From contig NC_018336.1 in assembly GCF_000234665.1 (NCBI RefSeq), positions 1,308,352-1,372,351 of the forward strand: DNA of 64,000 nucleotides, written 5' to 3'. The stretch is from Leishmania mexicana MHOM/GT/2001/U1103. Taxonomy: Eukaryota; Euglenozoa; Kinetoplastea; Trypanosomatida; Trypanosomatidae. Shown here piece after piece: positions 9,663 through 21,800 of this stretch; the stretch's first letter is position 1; each line of letters opens with the position of its first letter. The translations under genes were made by a program, and so were the position numbers. The notes below the pieces were generated by a model that made no database searches, was not told the origin of the DNA, and saw only the letters and a program-made list of their open reading frames with translations.

Positions 9663-12600
9663 CCGAAACAAATTTTCGTTTGCACCCTCATGTTGCTGAC
9701 TACCTTGCCGTGGTGCCAGAGCTCTGTCCCTGCTCTTTGTGGGGAAGCCGTCGAGCCGTGCAGCCTGCCCTCGGGCACAGCTGCAGGCTTTTAGTGTCGG
9801 CGGACAACTCTGGACTGCCACTGTACCAAAGAGACCCGCGGTCATGATCAGGAATCTCCCGGCTCACTGAAAATGGTTTCTACGATTCTACACGCATACA
9901 CATCCACCACCTGTTTTCTCTGCGCTCGTTACGATGCGGTAATGCCGAGCTCTATGTCGGGCAGCGCCTGTGCTTTATGCATCAGAACTGCACTGGGCTG
10001 AGCGACGCCAAAGGGTATAAGGCGGGTCCGCTCCCTGCTGCCCCCCACCCCCCCCATGCGAGTCTATATTCCACATGAGGGGCATTTCACCCTCCCCCCA
10101 CCAATCCGCCAAGGCACTTGGTCACCCTGGCTTTCAGGCCGCGTGTGCAGCACAAGAAAGGAAGCGGGATGGTGGTGCCTGCGCGCTTCTGAAACAGGGC
10201 ATGTGTACAACTGTCGGCCCTACGACTGAATATAAGGAATCCCCACACCATATTACGAGATGCCGCGGCTGGAGCGTACTGAGGGGCAAAGCACGGCGTA
10301 CGGGCCGTGTGCGCGGGACCTCGGAAGGGCCCTGGCCGCTGACGCTGGCGATGCTCCTCCTTGCGGTCGTGCGGCACGCACCTGGACCGCCCCTCTTCCC
10401 CAGCACCGGCACGACAGGCGCGACCGCCACCCGCCCTCGAGGAGGACCGTAGACGCGGCCCGCTTGTATGGTGGCGTGCGGCCCCGCCGAGTGTGTTTGG
10501 CGCCGGTCGCGCCGCACGCACAGGAGGAGCAGGCGATGAAGGGGCGGGGCGAGCGCGCGGGACGCATGGCGCGATTCGACGGGCGGAGGTGTCGTCCTAG
10601 GGGAGGGGTATTTGGCGCCAGTGCGACAGAGCTAGGTGAACTGTGGCTGCATGCCGATGCTTGTCGACATGCTCGTGTTGGGGCTGACACACACCGGCAA
10701 GTAAAAGTCATCCTGCAAGTACTCACCTCCTCGGCCTGCGCTTAGTTTAGTTGTTATGCCTGTATGCCTCTGCGTGTGCATTGTTGAGTAGCCCCTTACC
10801 GCTGTTCGGTGCTCCTCTCGAGATCTGGTGTGTCGGTGTTGCGCGTGCGTTTCGACGGGGTGAGGCGACGCCACATAGTTGTTCTCCTGTCTTTTCGGAG
10901 GGGCTTCTGCTCGTTCTGCCTGTCATTGTACGCGTGTGCGCGATTCTCTTTCTCTGTCTTCCCTTCGGGGGCATCACGCGTCTTCGGAAGTGACTGGTGT
11001 TTGCGTCTCTCGCTCCGCCTGGGCTGTTTTCGTCTGTTGCTCTCTGCGCCCTTTGGAATGCTTGTCTCATGCTGTGTCACACAACAGCTGTACACGTGGG
11101 TGTTGATGATTTCGTGGATGTCAGCCTACGAGGAGCGCTGGGGTTTCCCTGCCTCTGTCGTTTTGCGACAGTGAGCGGCGCTCGTTGCTGGGCTTGTCGC
11201 GTCTATCATGTTTTCGTTGTCCTATGTGCCGTTTAACATGCCGTTCGCTGTGTCGTGTGTGTTGTCGTTTTTTCTTTTTTCGTGTTCTTGTTGGTTGCCT
11301 CTCCTCTTTCTCTCTCGGTTAGGCCTATCCATGTTGATGGATGCGTGTGCTGTGTGCGTGCTTGAGGAGACTCACGCCGTATTTTTTCTTCAACTCTGGA
11401 AGGCTGTGCGGTGCGCATGTTAGAGGAGCTCGAAAAGGCGAAATGTGTAAAGATTTTGTGATAGGTACTTGTGGGATGCGAACACCATGATGACAGCCAC
11501 CACCGCCACCACCAATCTCCCCCCTCGCCGTTCTCCACTCCGACTGCTTTGGTCTGTTGCTTCCTCGTTGCCATGTGTGACTTTGGCGTTATGCCTACTC
11601 GTGTGCGTCTGTGGAGCTTTTTTTCGCTGAACCTAGCCTCCACTTAACTCGCTTACCTCACTGTCGTCATTCTGTTTTCGCTGCTCGTCTCTCCGCTTTC
11701 CTACTCAAATACCAGACCAACTGTGATGTTGTAGCGGGGGTACGCACGTCCATGTCCCACACAAGGAATCCCAAGCGACAGAGCTTCAGGCGTGGCGTGA
11801 GGAACAGCGCGGCAGACGCTACCGGTGGGACCGGTCTCCTCAAACTTCGCCTGGCCTCTCATGGTGACGGACGTCCGACTCAAAGGTGATGAAAACGCTG
11901 TGCTGTCACAGCCCCCCCCCTTCCGGCTTATCCGCACGCAGACGCATGCAGGCGATGGTACAGAAAGCGCTCGTCATCCAGGAATTTGCATGTCCAACTG
12001 CGTGCGCATGCGAGGTTTGGAGAGGGGGCTCAACACTGCAGTTCGCTGACACTTGAACCTTTCGTCTTCTCCTTTAACACGTGTCTTCCCCTCCTCCACT
12101 CGGCCAATGCTCATGGCCGACTCTCTCTCTCTCACCTGCGCGACGCCCCTTTTTTTTGGACTCGTTTGCGTCCGTCTTTGGCGCTGTCTCTCGTGCGTCT
12201 CCATGCGTCTGAACTCAGAGAGGGACACCGTGCCACCACAGCGCCCGCACATCAGTGGCACCGTGTTCAGTAGCTGCAGCACCACTAACGTGAGAGCACG
12301 CGCAAGACGAGAGAAACAAAACAAGGGCGTAGCGCTCATATCATCCGCGAGCGGGACTCTATATCCATTGCTTCACGCTCGATACACGGAGCTATACACA
12401 CACACACACACATACACACGGATACGCACATAGGTCGCGCGCCGTGGATCGTGCTTCTCTCACTCCTCCCCGCTCCTCTTTCCAACAATCCTCCACGTTA
12501 CTGCAGCACACTCGCTGCAGTGCCGTTTGTGCGAAGCTTTTCTCACGTTGGGGGTTTCGTGTCTTCTCTCTGCTTCTTTTCTAGAACCAGAGAAAGAGAA

Positions 12601-14837
12601 AGACACACACACGCATACACACACAGATCTCCGTTCACAAGACCCCTCCCACCAGAGGTAGAGACATCTCACGTGGTGTGGGCGTGTTTGCGACTCTCTG
12701 TCGACTTCATCTTTCTGCGTCTGTGCATCTGTATCTTTGTGCGTCCGTCATCAGAGAAGGCGAGCGATCTGTTGTTAGCCCTTACGTGTGTGTGTGTGTG
12801 TGACACACCGGCCGCTGCTTCAACGTCCTCGCCCACCTTTGTTTTGTTTTGTTTCTCCTTCCGTCTTTGCTCCTCCCACCTGCGGCGTTGTTTGCGCTGC
12901 GCTGGCTGTGTTGCTGGCGTCTTTTCTTTTTGTTCTTACTGCTTTTTGTGACTATGAAACGTGCTCGTAAACACGGACACGCTCCCCCCATCCCCATCCC
13001 CTCGCTTCCCTTTCTTTTCCTTCCATTCCCATTCAGCCCACGGTTGTCGCCCTGTCTATCTCCCTCCTCCATCCTTGAGTTTTGGCTAGCGAGAGCGTCT
13101 CCACGTGCTGACGACAAGCCTGCTGAACTTCACCGCAGGAGGACGGGGGGGGGAAGAAGCAGCAGCATTCACCGCACAGTGATTGCACGAAAACTCGAGC
13201 TTGGAGAAGCTCGTCATCGCGCTGTTTCCGTCGTTGTGGTTAGCGTTTTCTACCGTACTGATACCAGTGGCTGCTGAAAAGGGAACAGGTAGCGCTTGCA
13301 TCAAATTGGAGGAGAAGGAAACAGAAACGCTCTGAGGGTATTGGTGGTGGGGCTTTCTCTTACTACCGCTGCCGTCTCTCGTGGTGGGTGCTGACGGTGT
13401 CTCTCTGCGGTGGACATTGCCATCATCGCCCATCGTCTTTCTCTCCCTCCGCTTCTCTCTCTGCTCGATCTGCTGCCCCCGCAACCCCCACTCTCACCTC
13501 TCTGTGGTTTGTTTGAGGCGTTCCTTTCGCACTGGGTAATCGCCGGTGCCCTCTGCGTGTGTATTGCAGGCTGAGGGTTAAGCGACGGTGAGAAAGACGG
13601 ACTCGTAACACGTGCGCTTTTTTCCTGGGCTTTGTGTGCCCTCATTTTTCATCTGTAGCTTCTTCCTCCCATCTCGTCTGTGTGTTGCGTGTCGTGTGTG
13701 TGTGTGTGTGTGGACGCGTGCGCTCTTCAGACGTCCCTCATTCACTTGGTGTGTATCCTCCTCTTGCGTGTATTCATATTTTTCTTTTGTACTCCTTTTT
13801 CTTTTGGCGGAGGAGGAGGGGGGAGGTGCGCATTCTTGGTGCTGCGGCTGAGGCTGTGTTGGGTGGTCAAACGGCTGCGAGCTCGCTGTCCCTCGGTGTG
13901 TTTATGTGCTATGCGTTTGGTTTACATCATCCGGTTAGGCGTAAGCGAAAGGGGAGCAAGAAACGAAGTTGACCAGCAGACCAAAAGACAAGAGGCGAGA
14001 CGCCTGCTCATCTGCAGACGCGGTGCGCTCGCTTTGGTGCTTCTTGGTATGTTGTCCACGCTGGGTGACTCTCTGCCCATTCGACTTTGCATTCTCTTTC
14101 TTATTTTTTTGTGTCTCTTTAAATTGTTCTGCGTGTGCGTGCGAGTGAGTGTCAGCGGTGTCTACGCGCAGCGCTGCCATTTAGCGTTGCGGTGTATGCG
14201 CAGGATATCCGTGCTGTCGTCCTTTTCTTACCTTTCCTCCTTACTCACCTCTCCTATTCTCATTTACTTCTCCGAACTCATTTTCACGTGGCGCGCCACC
14301 ATCCACATACCTCCGCCGCGCCCCACCCCCAACAACTCTGTGTGTGTGTGTGTGTCGGTGGGCTGGTCCGCAGGCGGTTGAGGCATTCACTTTTTTTATC
14401 GTTCTGTTTCGCGTCTTTGTCTGCTTCCGTTTCTCAGTTGCCTTTTGTACCACCGATTCGCGTCTACGCTTGTCTTGCTCTCGCCATCATATTCTCCTGT
14501 TCAGCATTCTTTCCAGCCTTCTTCCCGTCGCGTTTCATTTATCCCGCTCCTGCCGTTGCCGTGCACTTTAGACACACGCGCACCTACAAGAAGCGCAGCG
14601 CATTCCGTACGACTGCCTGTCATTGGCGCCTGCAGCGGTGGGAAAGGAACCAAAGTACGGGAGCGACGTCCCTTTTCTTTTTTGTTTTCCAAATCCCAGA
14701 GTGCGTTTGTGTGTCTGTGTCTCTGTGTGTGGCTCAGCGCTGGCTAGCCTCAGTTTCTTTTATTATTTTCGTTTTTTTTCCTCGTCTGCTGGTGCCCGCT
14801 CCGCTGCCTCTCTCCTCGTCGATCCCTTCATCAAGTC
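9663..14837. other. long gene-free region
   Basis: No frame on either strand shows sustained coding composition. It includes a GC-rich island (about 10260-10620), an AC microsatellite (12396-12411), GT runs near 12785, 13697 and 14340, and poly-T/C tracts that become strongest just before the gene at 14838. I see no tRNA-, rRNA- or snoRNA-like unit by eye, though small non-coding RNAs cannot be excluded. Confidence 0.55.
10260..10620. other. GC-rich island, possible decayed dispersed repeat
   Basis: This segment is far richer in G+C than the surrounding T/GT-rich spacer and is open in long frames on both strands (161 codons on +, 157 and 144 on -). None is convincing as protein: they are Arg/Ala/Pro-rich and lack any domain. 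It could be an old dispersed repeat, a gene remnant or simply GC-rich spacer. I cannot decide from sequence alone. Confidence 0.3.
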
Positions 14838-17800
14838 ATGCCGACGTATCAGGAGATGCACTCGTCCCGGCTGCGGCGGTCGAAACATGCTGCGGAGCCT
14901 ATAGAAGCCACACAGCGACAAGAGGAGAATGAGATGAACGGCCACTACCACACTCCGATGCTACAGCTCGAGGAACCGCCGACGACGCCAACAAGGCCGA
15001 CTGACAAACGTATCGACATCCCAACCAGATTGGATGAAGCTCTTCGACAAGGGTACACGAAGACCTCACCGAACCCAAGGCACCCGTTCACAGAAGCCAA
15101 CACACCCACGAGGTGCTTCGTGCCGATGCGCAGGTACATGGGGGTGGGCGCCTCCGACAGCATCGAAAGCGCCGTTGTCTTTCATTCGCCTAACGAGACA
15201 GCCGAGAGGATGGTGTCTGGCGTGCTCAGCGCCAACGAACAGAAACGCATCAGCAGCAGCGCTTCTCCCATGAAGGTTGACAGCGACGCTGTGAACGTTA
15301 CCCTCGTGGAGGACGACGACAGCGAAAATATCGAGGACCGGGACATGGAGGACGACAAGATAGACGACGGCTACAGTGACGGGGTCGTGTTCGAGCTTTA
15401 CAAGCCGATGGAAATGCGGCGACCCGAGCACACGTTCAGCAAGGGGTCGCCACTCCCGCCCGCGATGCTCACAAGGCGACTCCCAGCCGGCGGGGTATCC
15501 GGCCGTCGCTACAACTGCTCGAACGGATCGCGCGAGCAGGCTGGTGGGCGGTATCCCACACTCTCCCAAAGTTCGCGGCTTGAGGATATCCGCAGGCTGC
15601 CACTGCACGGAGGGGAGATGCGTAAGGGCAGCAACATCTGCGTCGACAGAACTCGCGCCATGGCACAGGAAGACATGGTGCGCAACAGCTCCGCCGACAG
15701 CTTCAGCATGGACGGGGCTGGGACTGCTTTCCAGAACATCGGGCAGCCGCAGCGCATAGATTCTTCCATGAACTCGCAGTTCTTCTTCAAGTCGAGACAG
15801 CGGCGCAACGGGATGAACACGTCTATCGTCCACGGCGGCAGCCACCACGACTCTATGAGCAGCCCCAGCGAGTCCCCTCAGGTGTCCGCAGACGTCGCTG
15901 CACCCACGCTGATGAATCTCAGCGGGCCTCACCTTTTCTGCTCGGACCAGGTGGTTCTCATTTCTCACTGCCGTGGACAGAGTGGACATACGCACGCGAA
16001 TCACCACGTTCACAACCATAATCACCGTCACAGCGACGGCGACGCGGCTGGGGAAGCTTCCAGCCTAATGGACAGAATAATGCTTGGCATAGCTTCTGTG
16101 GACCCCTTCACCGGCGACGGCGAGTCAGGCATGACGACGTCTCTATCGATGGCAGACGGATTCGATCTTGTGCGCGCGCCGATAACAGGGCTGCGCGCGA
16201 TGTTGCTCGGGAACAACGCCGTGGAGGAAGAGGAGGCCGCCGAGGACCCCGAGACGCGCGCACGCCAGGCGGAGCAGCTCAAGCACTTCTACTCAAAAGT
16301 GGTGCGGCAGCATCGAAACTGTGCCAAGAGCGGTGCGCCAGCGGGAGGCAACTCGCCACCAACGTCAGCGACAAGAAGCGTTTCGACTCTGCATGCGCCA
16401 CAGTTTTTCCGCATCGACGACACCGTCGCCGACTGCGTCGCGCCCGAGCATGAAGTCGGTGCACCCACTCTCTCGCAGCCATCCCCTCTAGGGGATGAAG
16501 AGAGAGCCGCACTGGTTCTTGAGAGCGTCGTGGCAAAGAAGACGAAGAAGCGAGAGAAGAGGGTGATGTTCAACATGAGCGCCATGGAACCGCGGCACAC
16601 CGAAGGCGGCGTCGGGCCAAACGTGCCTCATCACGGTACCCCACAACCGACGTGCGCCCTGGTCCCTCATGCGCCATCGCCGTTGGCGCGGCAGTGCTTC
16701 GGCGTTGAAATGACCTCCAGCTGCGGCGAAGCGGAGATGAATGACTTGGGCACCTGGGAGTCACCACTGCTGCCAACCTCGCTTCGCACGGCACGGAGGG
16801 CCGGTGACATGCAGAATCAGCTGACATTGGCAACAAGCGCAAGATGGACAGAGGCGCTCACCGGCTGTGCCGACGGAGCTGTGCGCGCCATGCCTTTTTC
16901 TGTGACACCTGTGCGAGGTGCACCGAGCATGTCGTCCTTACAAACTTCGCGGTGCGGGGACGAAGATGACGAACACTGTCTCACCGATCGGTTCACTCCT
17001 TCGGCGTCCGCGAACTTTGCACAGCAGCAGTTGCCGACGTTCGCTCCGATAGCGACGGCATCGCCATCGCCCCCGGCGCCGCCAGAGCCCACGACTCTGG
17101 AGAAGCTGAGCGTCATCCTCGCCGAGGCACCGCGGAAACACTGTTTCTCTGGCGGTAAAGTGCCAAAGGTGTCGACGAAGCGCCGTGAAGCGGACATGGC
17201 ACTCGCTGCGGGGGCAGACGATGCCATCGTGCTGCCGCAATCAAGTATCTCCTTCGTCCCCCAATTGCGGTCTCCCTACTCACATCTTGTCTCCTCGAAT
17301 GTGCTCAGCTCGCTGGAGGTGTGCCTGCCTGACCGAGATTCGTCTAGGAAAGGGAGTTCACGGCCACGGCACCCGCCGCAGACGAGCCTGGGCATCTCAT
17401 GTGCTCAGACAAAGTCCCCGTCGCCTCTGCAATCAACAGAAGTCGGCGTTCTTCCTGTGCACCACAAGTCGGGGGGTATGGTCACTCAAGTCTTTGTGCC
17501 GCCATTGCTGCGCGCTGCGCAGGCTTTCCCAGACCGCGACTTACCCTCTGAACCGATGCAGACACCATCGACCATGGTGTCAATGGTAGCGACTGCTGCC
17601 GCTGGGCTTACCACAAGAAAGCGGAACGCAAAGGTTGACACGAAAAGCTGGTGTAACTCAAAGCATAGCAGCGCATCTTCCTTTCCCATCGTGAAATCTC
17701 ATGCAGTCAAGACAGACCTTCCACTGCTGCCGGCGCAGTCCTCCAGCCGGCGGTCCAGAGAGGAGTTGCCGCGCGAGTGGGCCAGCAACAAACCCACCTC

Positions 17801-17939
17801 CCCCTCCGTCTCTGGTGATGGGGTGTCGGTGCTGCGGCCCTCTGCCTTGACGCGGCGCATTTCCATCTCACGAGACCGCCACGATTGTGACGGGTTCTGG
17901 TGCAGCTGTCGGCGCCGGCAGCGAGCAGCAAATGAGTGA
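14838..17939 (+). CDS. unrecognised low-complexity protein with a His-rich segment
   Basis: No known family is recognised in this 1033-residue protein. It is polar and Ser/Pro/Arg/Thr-rich, with an acidic run near residues 155-180 and a histidine-rich patch near residues 384-399 (HTHANHHVHNHNHRHSDGD). A short charged segment KKTKKREKR lies near residue 570. No signal peptide or membrane helix is seen. The start is the first ATG after a long T/C tract (14755-14830); a nearby AG at 14833 would leave an extremely short leader. The C-terminus turns Cys/Arg-rich in its last 20 residues while another frame reads more naturally there, so the end may be frameshifted. Confidence 0.75.
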   Translation: MPTYQEMHSSRLRRSKHAAEPIEATQRQEENEMNGHYHTPMLQLEEPPTTPTRPTDKRIDIPTRLDEALRQGYTKTSPNPRHPFTEANTPTRCFVPMRRYMGVGASDSIESAVVFHSPNETAERMVSGVLSANEQKRISSSASPMKVDSDAVNVTLVEDDDSENIEDRDMEDDKIDDGYSDGVVFELYKPMEMRRPEHTFSKGSPLPPAMLTRRLPAGGVSGRRYNCSNGSREQAGGRYPTLSQSSRLEDIRRLPLHGGEMRKGSNICVDRTRAMAQEDMVRNSSADSFSMDGAGTAFQNIGQPQRIDSSMNSQFFFKSRQRRNGMNTSIVHGGSHHDSMSSPSESPQVSADVAAPTLMNLSGPHLFCSDQVVLISHCRGQSGHTHANHHVHNHNHRHSDGDAAGEASSLMDRIMLGIASVDPFTGDGESGMTTSLSMADGFDLVRAPITGLRAMLLGNNAVEEEEAAEDPETRARQAEQLKHFYSKVVRQHRNCAKSGAPAGGNSPPTSATRSVSTLHAPQFFRIDDTVADCVAPEHEVGAPTLSQPSPLGDEERAALVLESVVAKKTKKREKRVMFNMSAMEPRHTEGGVGPNVPHHGTPQPTCALVPHAPSPLARQCFGVEMTSSCGEAEMNDLGTWESPLLPTSLRTARRAGDMQNQLTLATSARWTEALTGCADGAVRAMPFSVTPVRGAPSMSSLQTSRCGDEDDEHCLTDRFTPSASANFAQQQLPTFAPIATASPSPPAPPEPTTLEKLSVILAEAPRKHCFSGGKVPKVSTKRREADMALAAGADDAIVLPQSSISFVPQLRSPYSHLVSSNVLSSLEVCLPDRDSSRKGSSRPRHPPQTSLGISCAQTKSPSPLQSTEVGVLPVHHKSGGMVTQVFVPPLLRAAQAFPDRDLPSEPMQTPSTMVSMVATAAAGLTTRKRNAKVDTKSWCNSKHSSASSFPIVKSHAVKTDLPLLPAQSSSRRSREELPREWASNKPTSPSVSGDGVSVLRPSALTRRISISRDRHDCDGFWCSCRRRQRAANE

Positions 17940-18830
17940 GTTTACAGAGGTTAGAAGGCCCACCTCTGACGAACCCGATACGACCTCCTCCGGGGCAATA
18001 CGACCTCCTCCGGGGCAATACGAGCGTCAGGGCACGCGGTGCCCAATCTGCTCGCTATCACTGTGCTGGGGCACACATGAAAGTGCCGTGATGTCCACGC
18101 GCAGGGGGAGAGGAGGGCGTTGGTGATTGCCGTTTTCCTGCCTTGAGTGTGTTTTCTTTGTTGTCGTTGTGGATGTAGGCGAGGACCCGTGCTGATGTGG
18201 CTGCGTCGGAGCTCGTGGATGTCGTCAGCGCATCTCTACTGGGTCACATTTACCATCGTTGTGTACTGGCCAAGCATCCACTTTCGCTTCGCTGTACTTT
18301 ACTCTTTTTTCACTTCTGCGCTTTTGTCATTGTGGGTTGTGCGTAGAGTCTTCTGTGATCGTTGGTCCATTACCGGTCCGTTAAGGATGAGCGAGCACGT
18401 GTGTATGCGGAGAACGAACCCCGTTACCCTAAGGGACAACAAAAGGGGATGCCAGTACACACGTGAGCGTCTTCGTCGAGCCACCGAGTGGGGAGCAGTA
18501 GTGAAGGCACTCTGGAGGTAGCAGATCTCGAGCTACTCTGCATGAGGAAAGCGCTTTTGATCCTTCCCAGCGTTAAGCTCTCCCGCGTCGCGGATCTCAA
18601 CACGAGGTCAAATCAACGTTCCCTTGCGCACTCGGACGCACGCAGATCGCCCATCTCTGCCCACACCCTTCCCCCTCACCCACCCACGCACATACACGCT
18701 CTTGTCTCTCTCTCCTCCTAATCATCTACTCCATATGCTTCATTCTTTGCTGACTGTGGCACGAACACTGCATGAGCGCACAATCGTATGCAAGCACTGA
18801 CTAGGCGCACGCGTTTCGCAGCAGTTGTGC
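17940..18830. other. gene-free region between the 14838 and 18831 genes
   Basis: Contains a perfect 20-bp tandem duplication (17981-18020), a GT/T-rich stretch and, at 18700-18760, a pyrimidine tract likely to direct splicing of the ABC transporter gene. Candidate acceptor AGs are at 18775-18776 and 18820-18824, shortly before the ATG at 18831. Confidence 0.55.
17981..18020. repeat. perfect 20-bp tandem duplication
   Basis: The unit CGACCTCCTCCGGGGCAATA occurs twice head to tail, 42 bp after the stop codon of the upstream gene. Because 20 is not a multiple of 3, copy number changes would alter any reading frame running through it. Confidence 0.9.
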
Positions 18831-21800
18831 ATGACGTGTGAACTGCTGGTATCGCTGTCGCCGCACCCTGCTTTGCAAGCGCTCTTCAGTGTCGCTGCCC
18901 CTATCTCGTCAATATGCGCTTCCTACCTGCGTGAGCTGCTGTGGCCGTCGCAGCTACGCGACGGAGTTTCATTGAGTGCCAGCGTTGTGGTGCTCACAGT
19001 CGTCGTTACAGGGCTGCGGTTGAGCAAGTCACTGTGCTTTGGGGATGGCGTTTACCTGCGCCAACGAGTGCTCCTCCTCGTAAGAATCCGCGCGTTTGTC
19101 GTGCGATGGGAGGCGAGTTGCATGGCAGAGGTCGAGGCCTGTTACGCAGATGTTGACGGTCAGGCTGCTGCCGTGCTCGCCCGCTACATGGGATGGCGAG
19201 CGGCGAAAAGGGTCGACACGTGGTGGACGGCGGCGGTGGTGGCAGGCGTGCCATCATCACAGCCGCCGATAGCGTCGCCGGCGTCGTTTTCTGGAATTGT
19301 GCCGTCCTTTGCCTTCTCAAACGATATAGTGCTGGAGGAAGCGCTCGAGCTCGCCTACACGGCCGACGGCGTGCTGCGACTCGCCGAGGACAGACGGTGG
19401 CTGGGACGGTATGTGACGATCCTTCAATACGTGCTGCTCCGCCGCGTCTCTCAGATAGAGGAGGCGCAGTTATACAGGTGCCTGCACGAGCGTGCCCTTT
19501 TTCCATGCCACCCTGCGACACATAAGCGCAAGGGGGCCGTACAGGGAGATCGAGGAATGCAGCGCAGCACGTGGGCTGCGGCGTGGCGGATCCACCACCG
19601 TCCTACGTGGTTGGCACCAATCTCCGGCGGTGCCCGATTTCTCTGCCTACCGCTCAGTTACTTCCCAGTGGAGGCTGTACTGCCCTACGTCGCGCGCGAG
19701 ACGTGGCTCAGCAACCGTCTGCTGAGCACAATGCTGCCCCGGTGGGAGCGACTTTGCGTTCGCTCGTTGCGGCGGACGCACAAACCCGCGCCACCAGTGC
19801 CGACACTCAAGAATGGTGCGCGAGCGGAAAAGATGTCAAGTAAGGTCCAATACTGGTTTCTTCGCTACACCGTCCCAATCCTGCGCACCTGTGTCGAACA
19901 GCAGCGCGCCGCCGCGCGGCGCTTCTGCATGCAGGAGCTGAGCACCGCCTCCGGCTATGACAACGCCGCTTCGAGTGACCTTCCCCGCGGCTCTCTCGCG
20001 CTCTTGTGGCGGTGTCTGCGAAGCACGTGCACGTACTTCCCATCAGCAACATCAGCAGCGTTTACTTCAGAGGCCAGTGCCGTGCCGAATAAGGAAACGT
20101 CCAGACTTGTGCGCCGCGTTCTGATTCTTCGTGCTCTCTCCCAGGCTGTCACCGTCATCTTGCAGGTGTGCTGCCCTCGCCTCTCCATCCGCTACGTCAC
20201 GGAACTGATGGTTGCTGGTTACTGCTCGCACGGAGAGCGCAGCTCGCCATCTTCAAAGCCCACCACCACCACCGACACAGCGACAGCGTCGCCTGTAGAC
20301 ACGGTGCTGGGCTCCATGGCTGCTGACATGGGATGGGCACTGGTAGCGGGCATAGTAGAGGCGCTGCTGACACGCTTCACAGGCATCACTGGCCACCAGT
20401 TGTCGGTGCTGCTCGCCGACGCCGCTACGCGACGAGTTGAACAAGAGCTGCTTTGCGTCGACGAAGCCTTCTACTGTCGCTGGCTCCGCACTGCATCTGG
20501 CGAAGCAGACGGTATAGGAGCCACCGGCGTGGCAGCGTCGCCCGGTAGGCGGATGTCCCCTGTTGGCATGCTGCCAGCGCGCCCCCTCATCACAGCCGAC
20601 GATGTACTCGCAGTGGGACGGCGTGGTGGCGAGAGAATCCTCGCCTTGCACGACGCTGTGGTGAAGCGGTCGCTGCGGTATGCCGCACTTATCGCTCGCG
20701 CGGCCGTCACGCGAGAGTGGCGTCCGCTCGCTGGTGCAGCTGTGACGGCTTGGGTGGACGCGCCGGCGCTGCTCTCTTCCTTCTCTGTTGCGGTGGGCTA
20801 TTCGGCCCCATCCGATGTCATGCGGTTGCTATCGCGAAGGGAGGAGAGCCTGCCAAGCAGGAGCCCCGTCGGTCTGCGGCTGCTGCTCGAGGTTCTTGTG
20901 GACGAGGAGAGTGACACAACAGCACCGTCAGACACACGACATCGACGCCGACGGCGGCTGCGGAATCCGTACTTGGCGCTCGTCGCGTGTTCGAATGTTT
21001 GGACGTTCGAGCACCTGCTGGCTGACACAAAACGGACCGTGGCGAGCCTCTGTGCCCACGTGTGCCAGCTAAAGGCCGTGTACGCCGCCGTTGCCGTGTA
21101 TCGGTACGAGGTCTCGTCGGTGAGACACGCCACGACGGCAGCAGACGTCATCGCCGCGATGCAGGAAGATGTGCGGTGCGTGCTCTACTACAGCGTCTAC
21201 CAGATGGAGCACACATGCCGGAAACGGTGTGGTGGCGTTGTTGCAGCGTCGCCGCTGCTCCACCCGCTTCTGGACCCTGAGGAGACGGCGCTGCTTCAGC
21301 AGTCGAGCGCGCTCTCCTACCTCCCTGCGCATGTGGACTACTTTAGTCTGCTCTCTCTACCGTACCGCTTTGTTCTGCGGCAATTGGGGCTGGAGATGGT
21401 GTTTGCTTACCGGACCGCAGCGGGCATGCAGCAGGAGTCGCGGCAGATGGCCGAGGAATGGTGGGCGCAGGCGCTCTTCAACAGCACCTTTAACCCCCTC
21501 ACGTCGGCACTCCACGAGGCTCTCCAGCTCACTGCATCCTGTGCGACTGTGCTGCTCCTCTGCTCGCAGTTTGTCGACGGGATGTGGGTGGTATGCCCAC
21601 TCCCGTTGCCTGTTCTTCTCCGGCAAGCGCACGCGGTGCAATCCTACCGTGATCTTCTGCGCAGTGGTGTGGCGGTGCACCGCCTCGAGGACGGCGTAGC
21701 TCCATTGCAGCAGTTGTGTGAGAACCTGCCCCACGGCATCGTGTCGGATGCGGCAACGCTGCTGCGCTCTTCGTTGCAGGCTAAGAGCTCCTCCGCTGCA

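Noticed and set aside
13680..14932. Overlapping + frames of 233 and 265 codons before the 14838 gene
   Set aside because: They read through microsatellites and pyrimidine tracts that form the splice region of the next gene.
15066..16031. 321-codon minus-strand frame
   Set aside because: Entirely inside the 14838 gene, no domain, His/Val/Ala-rich shadow composition.
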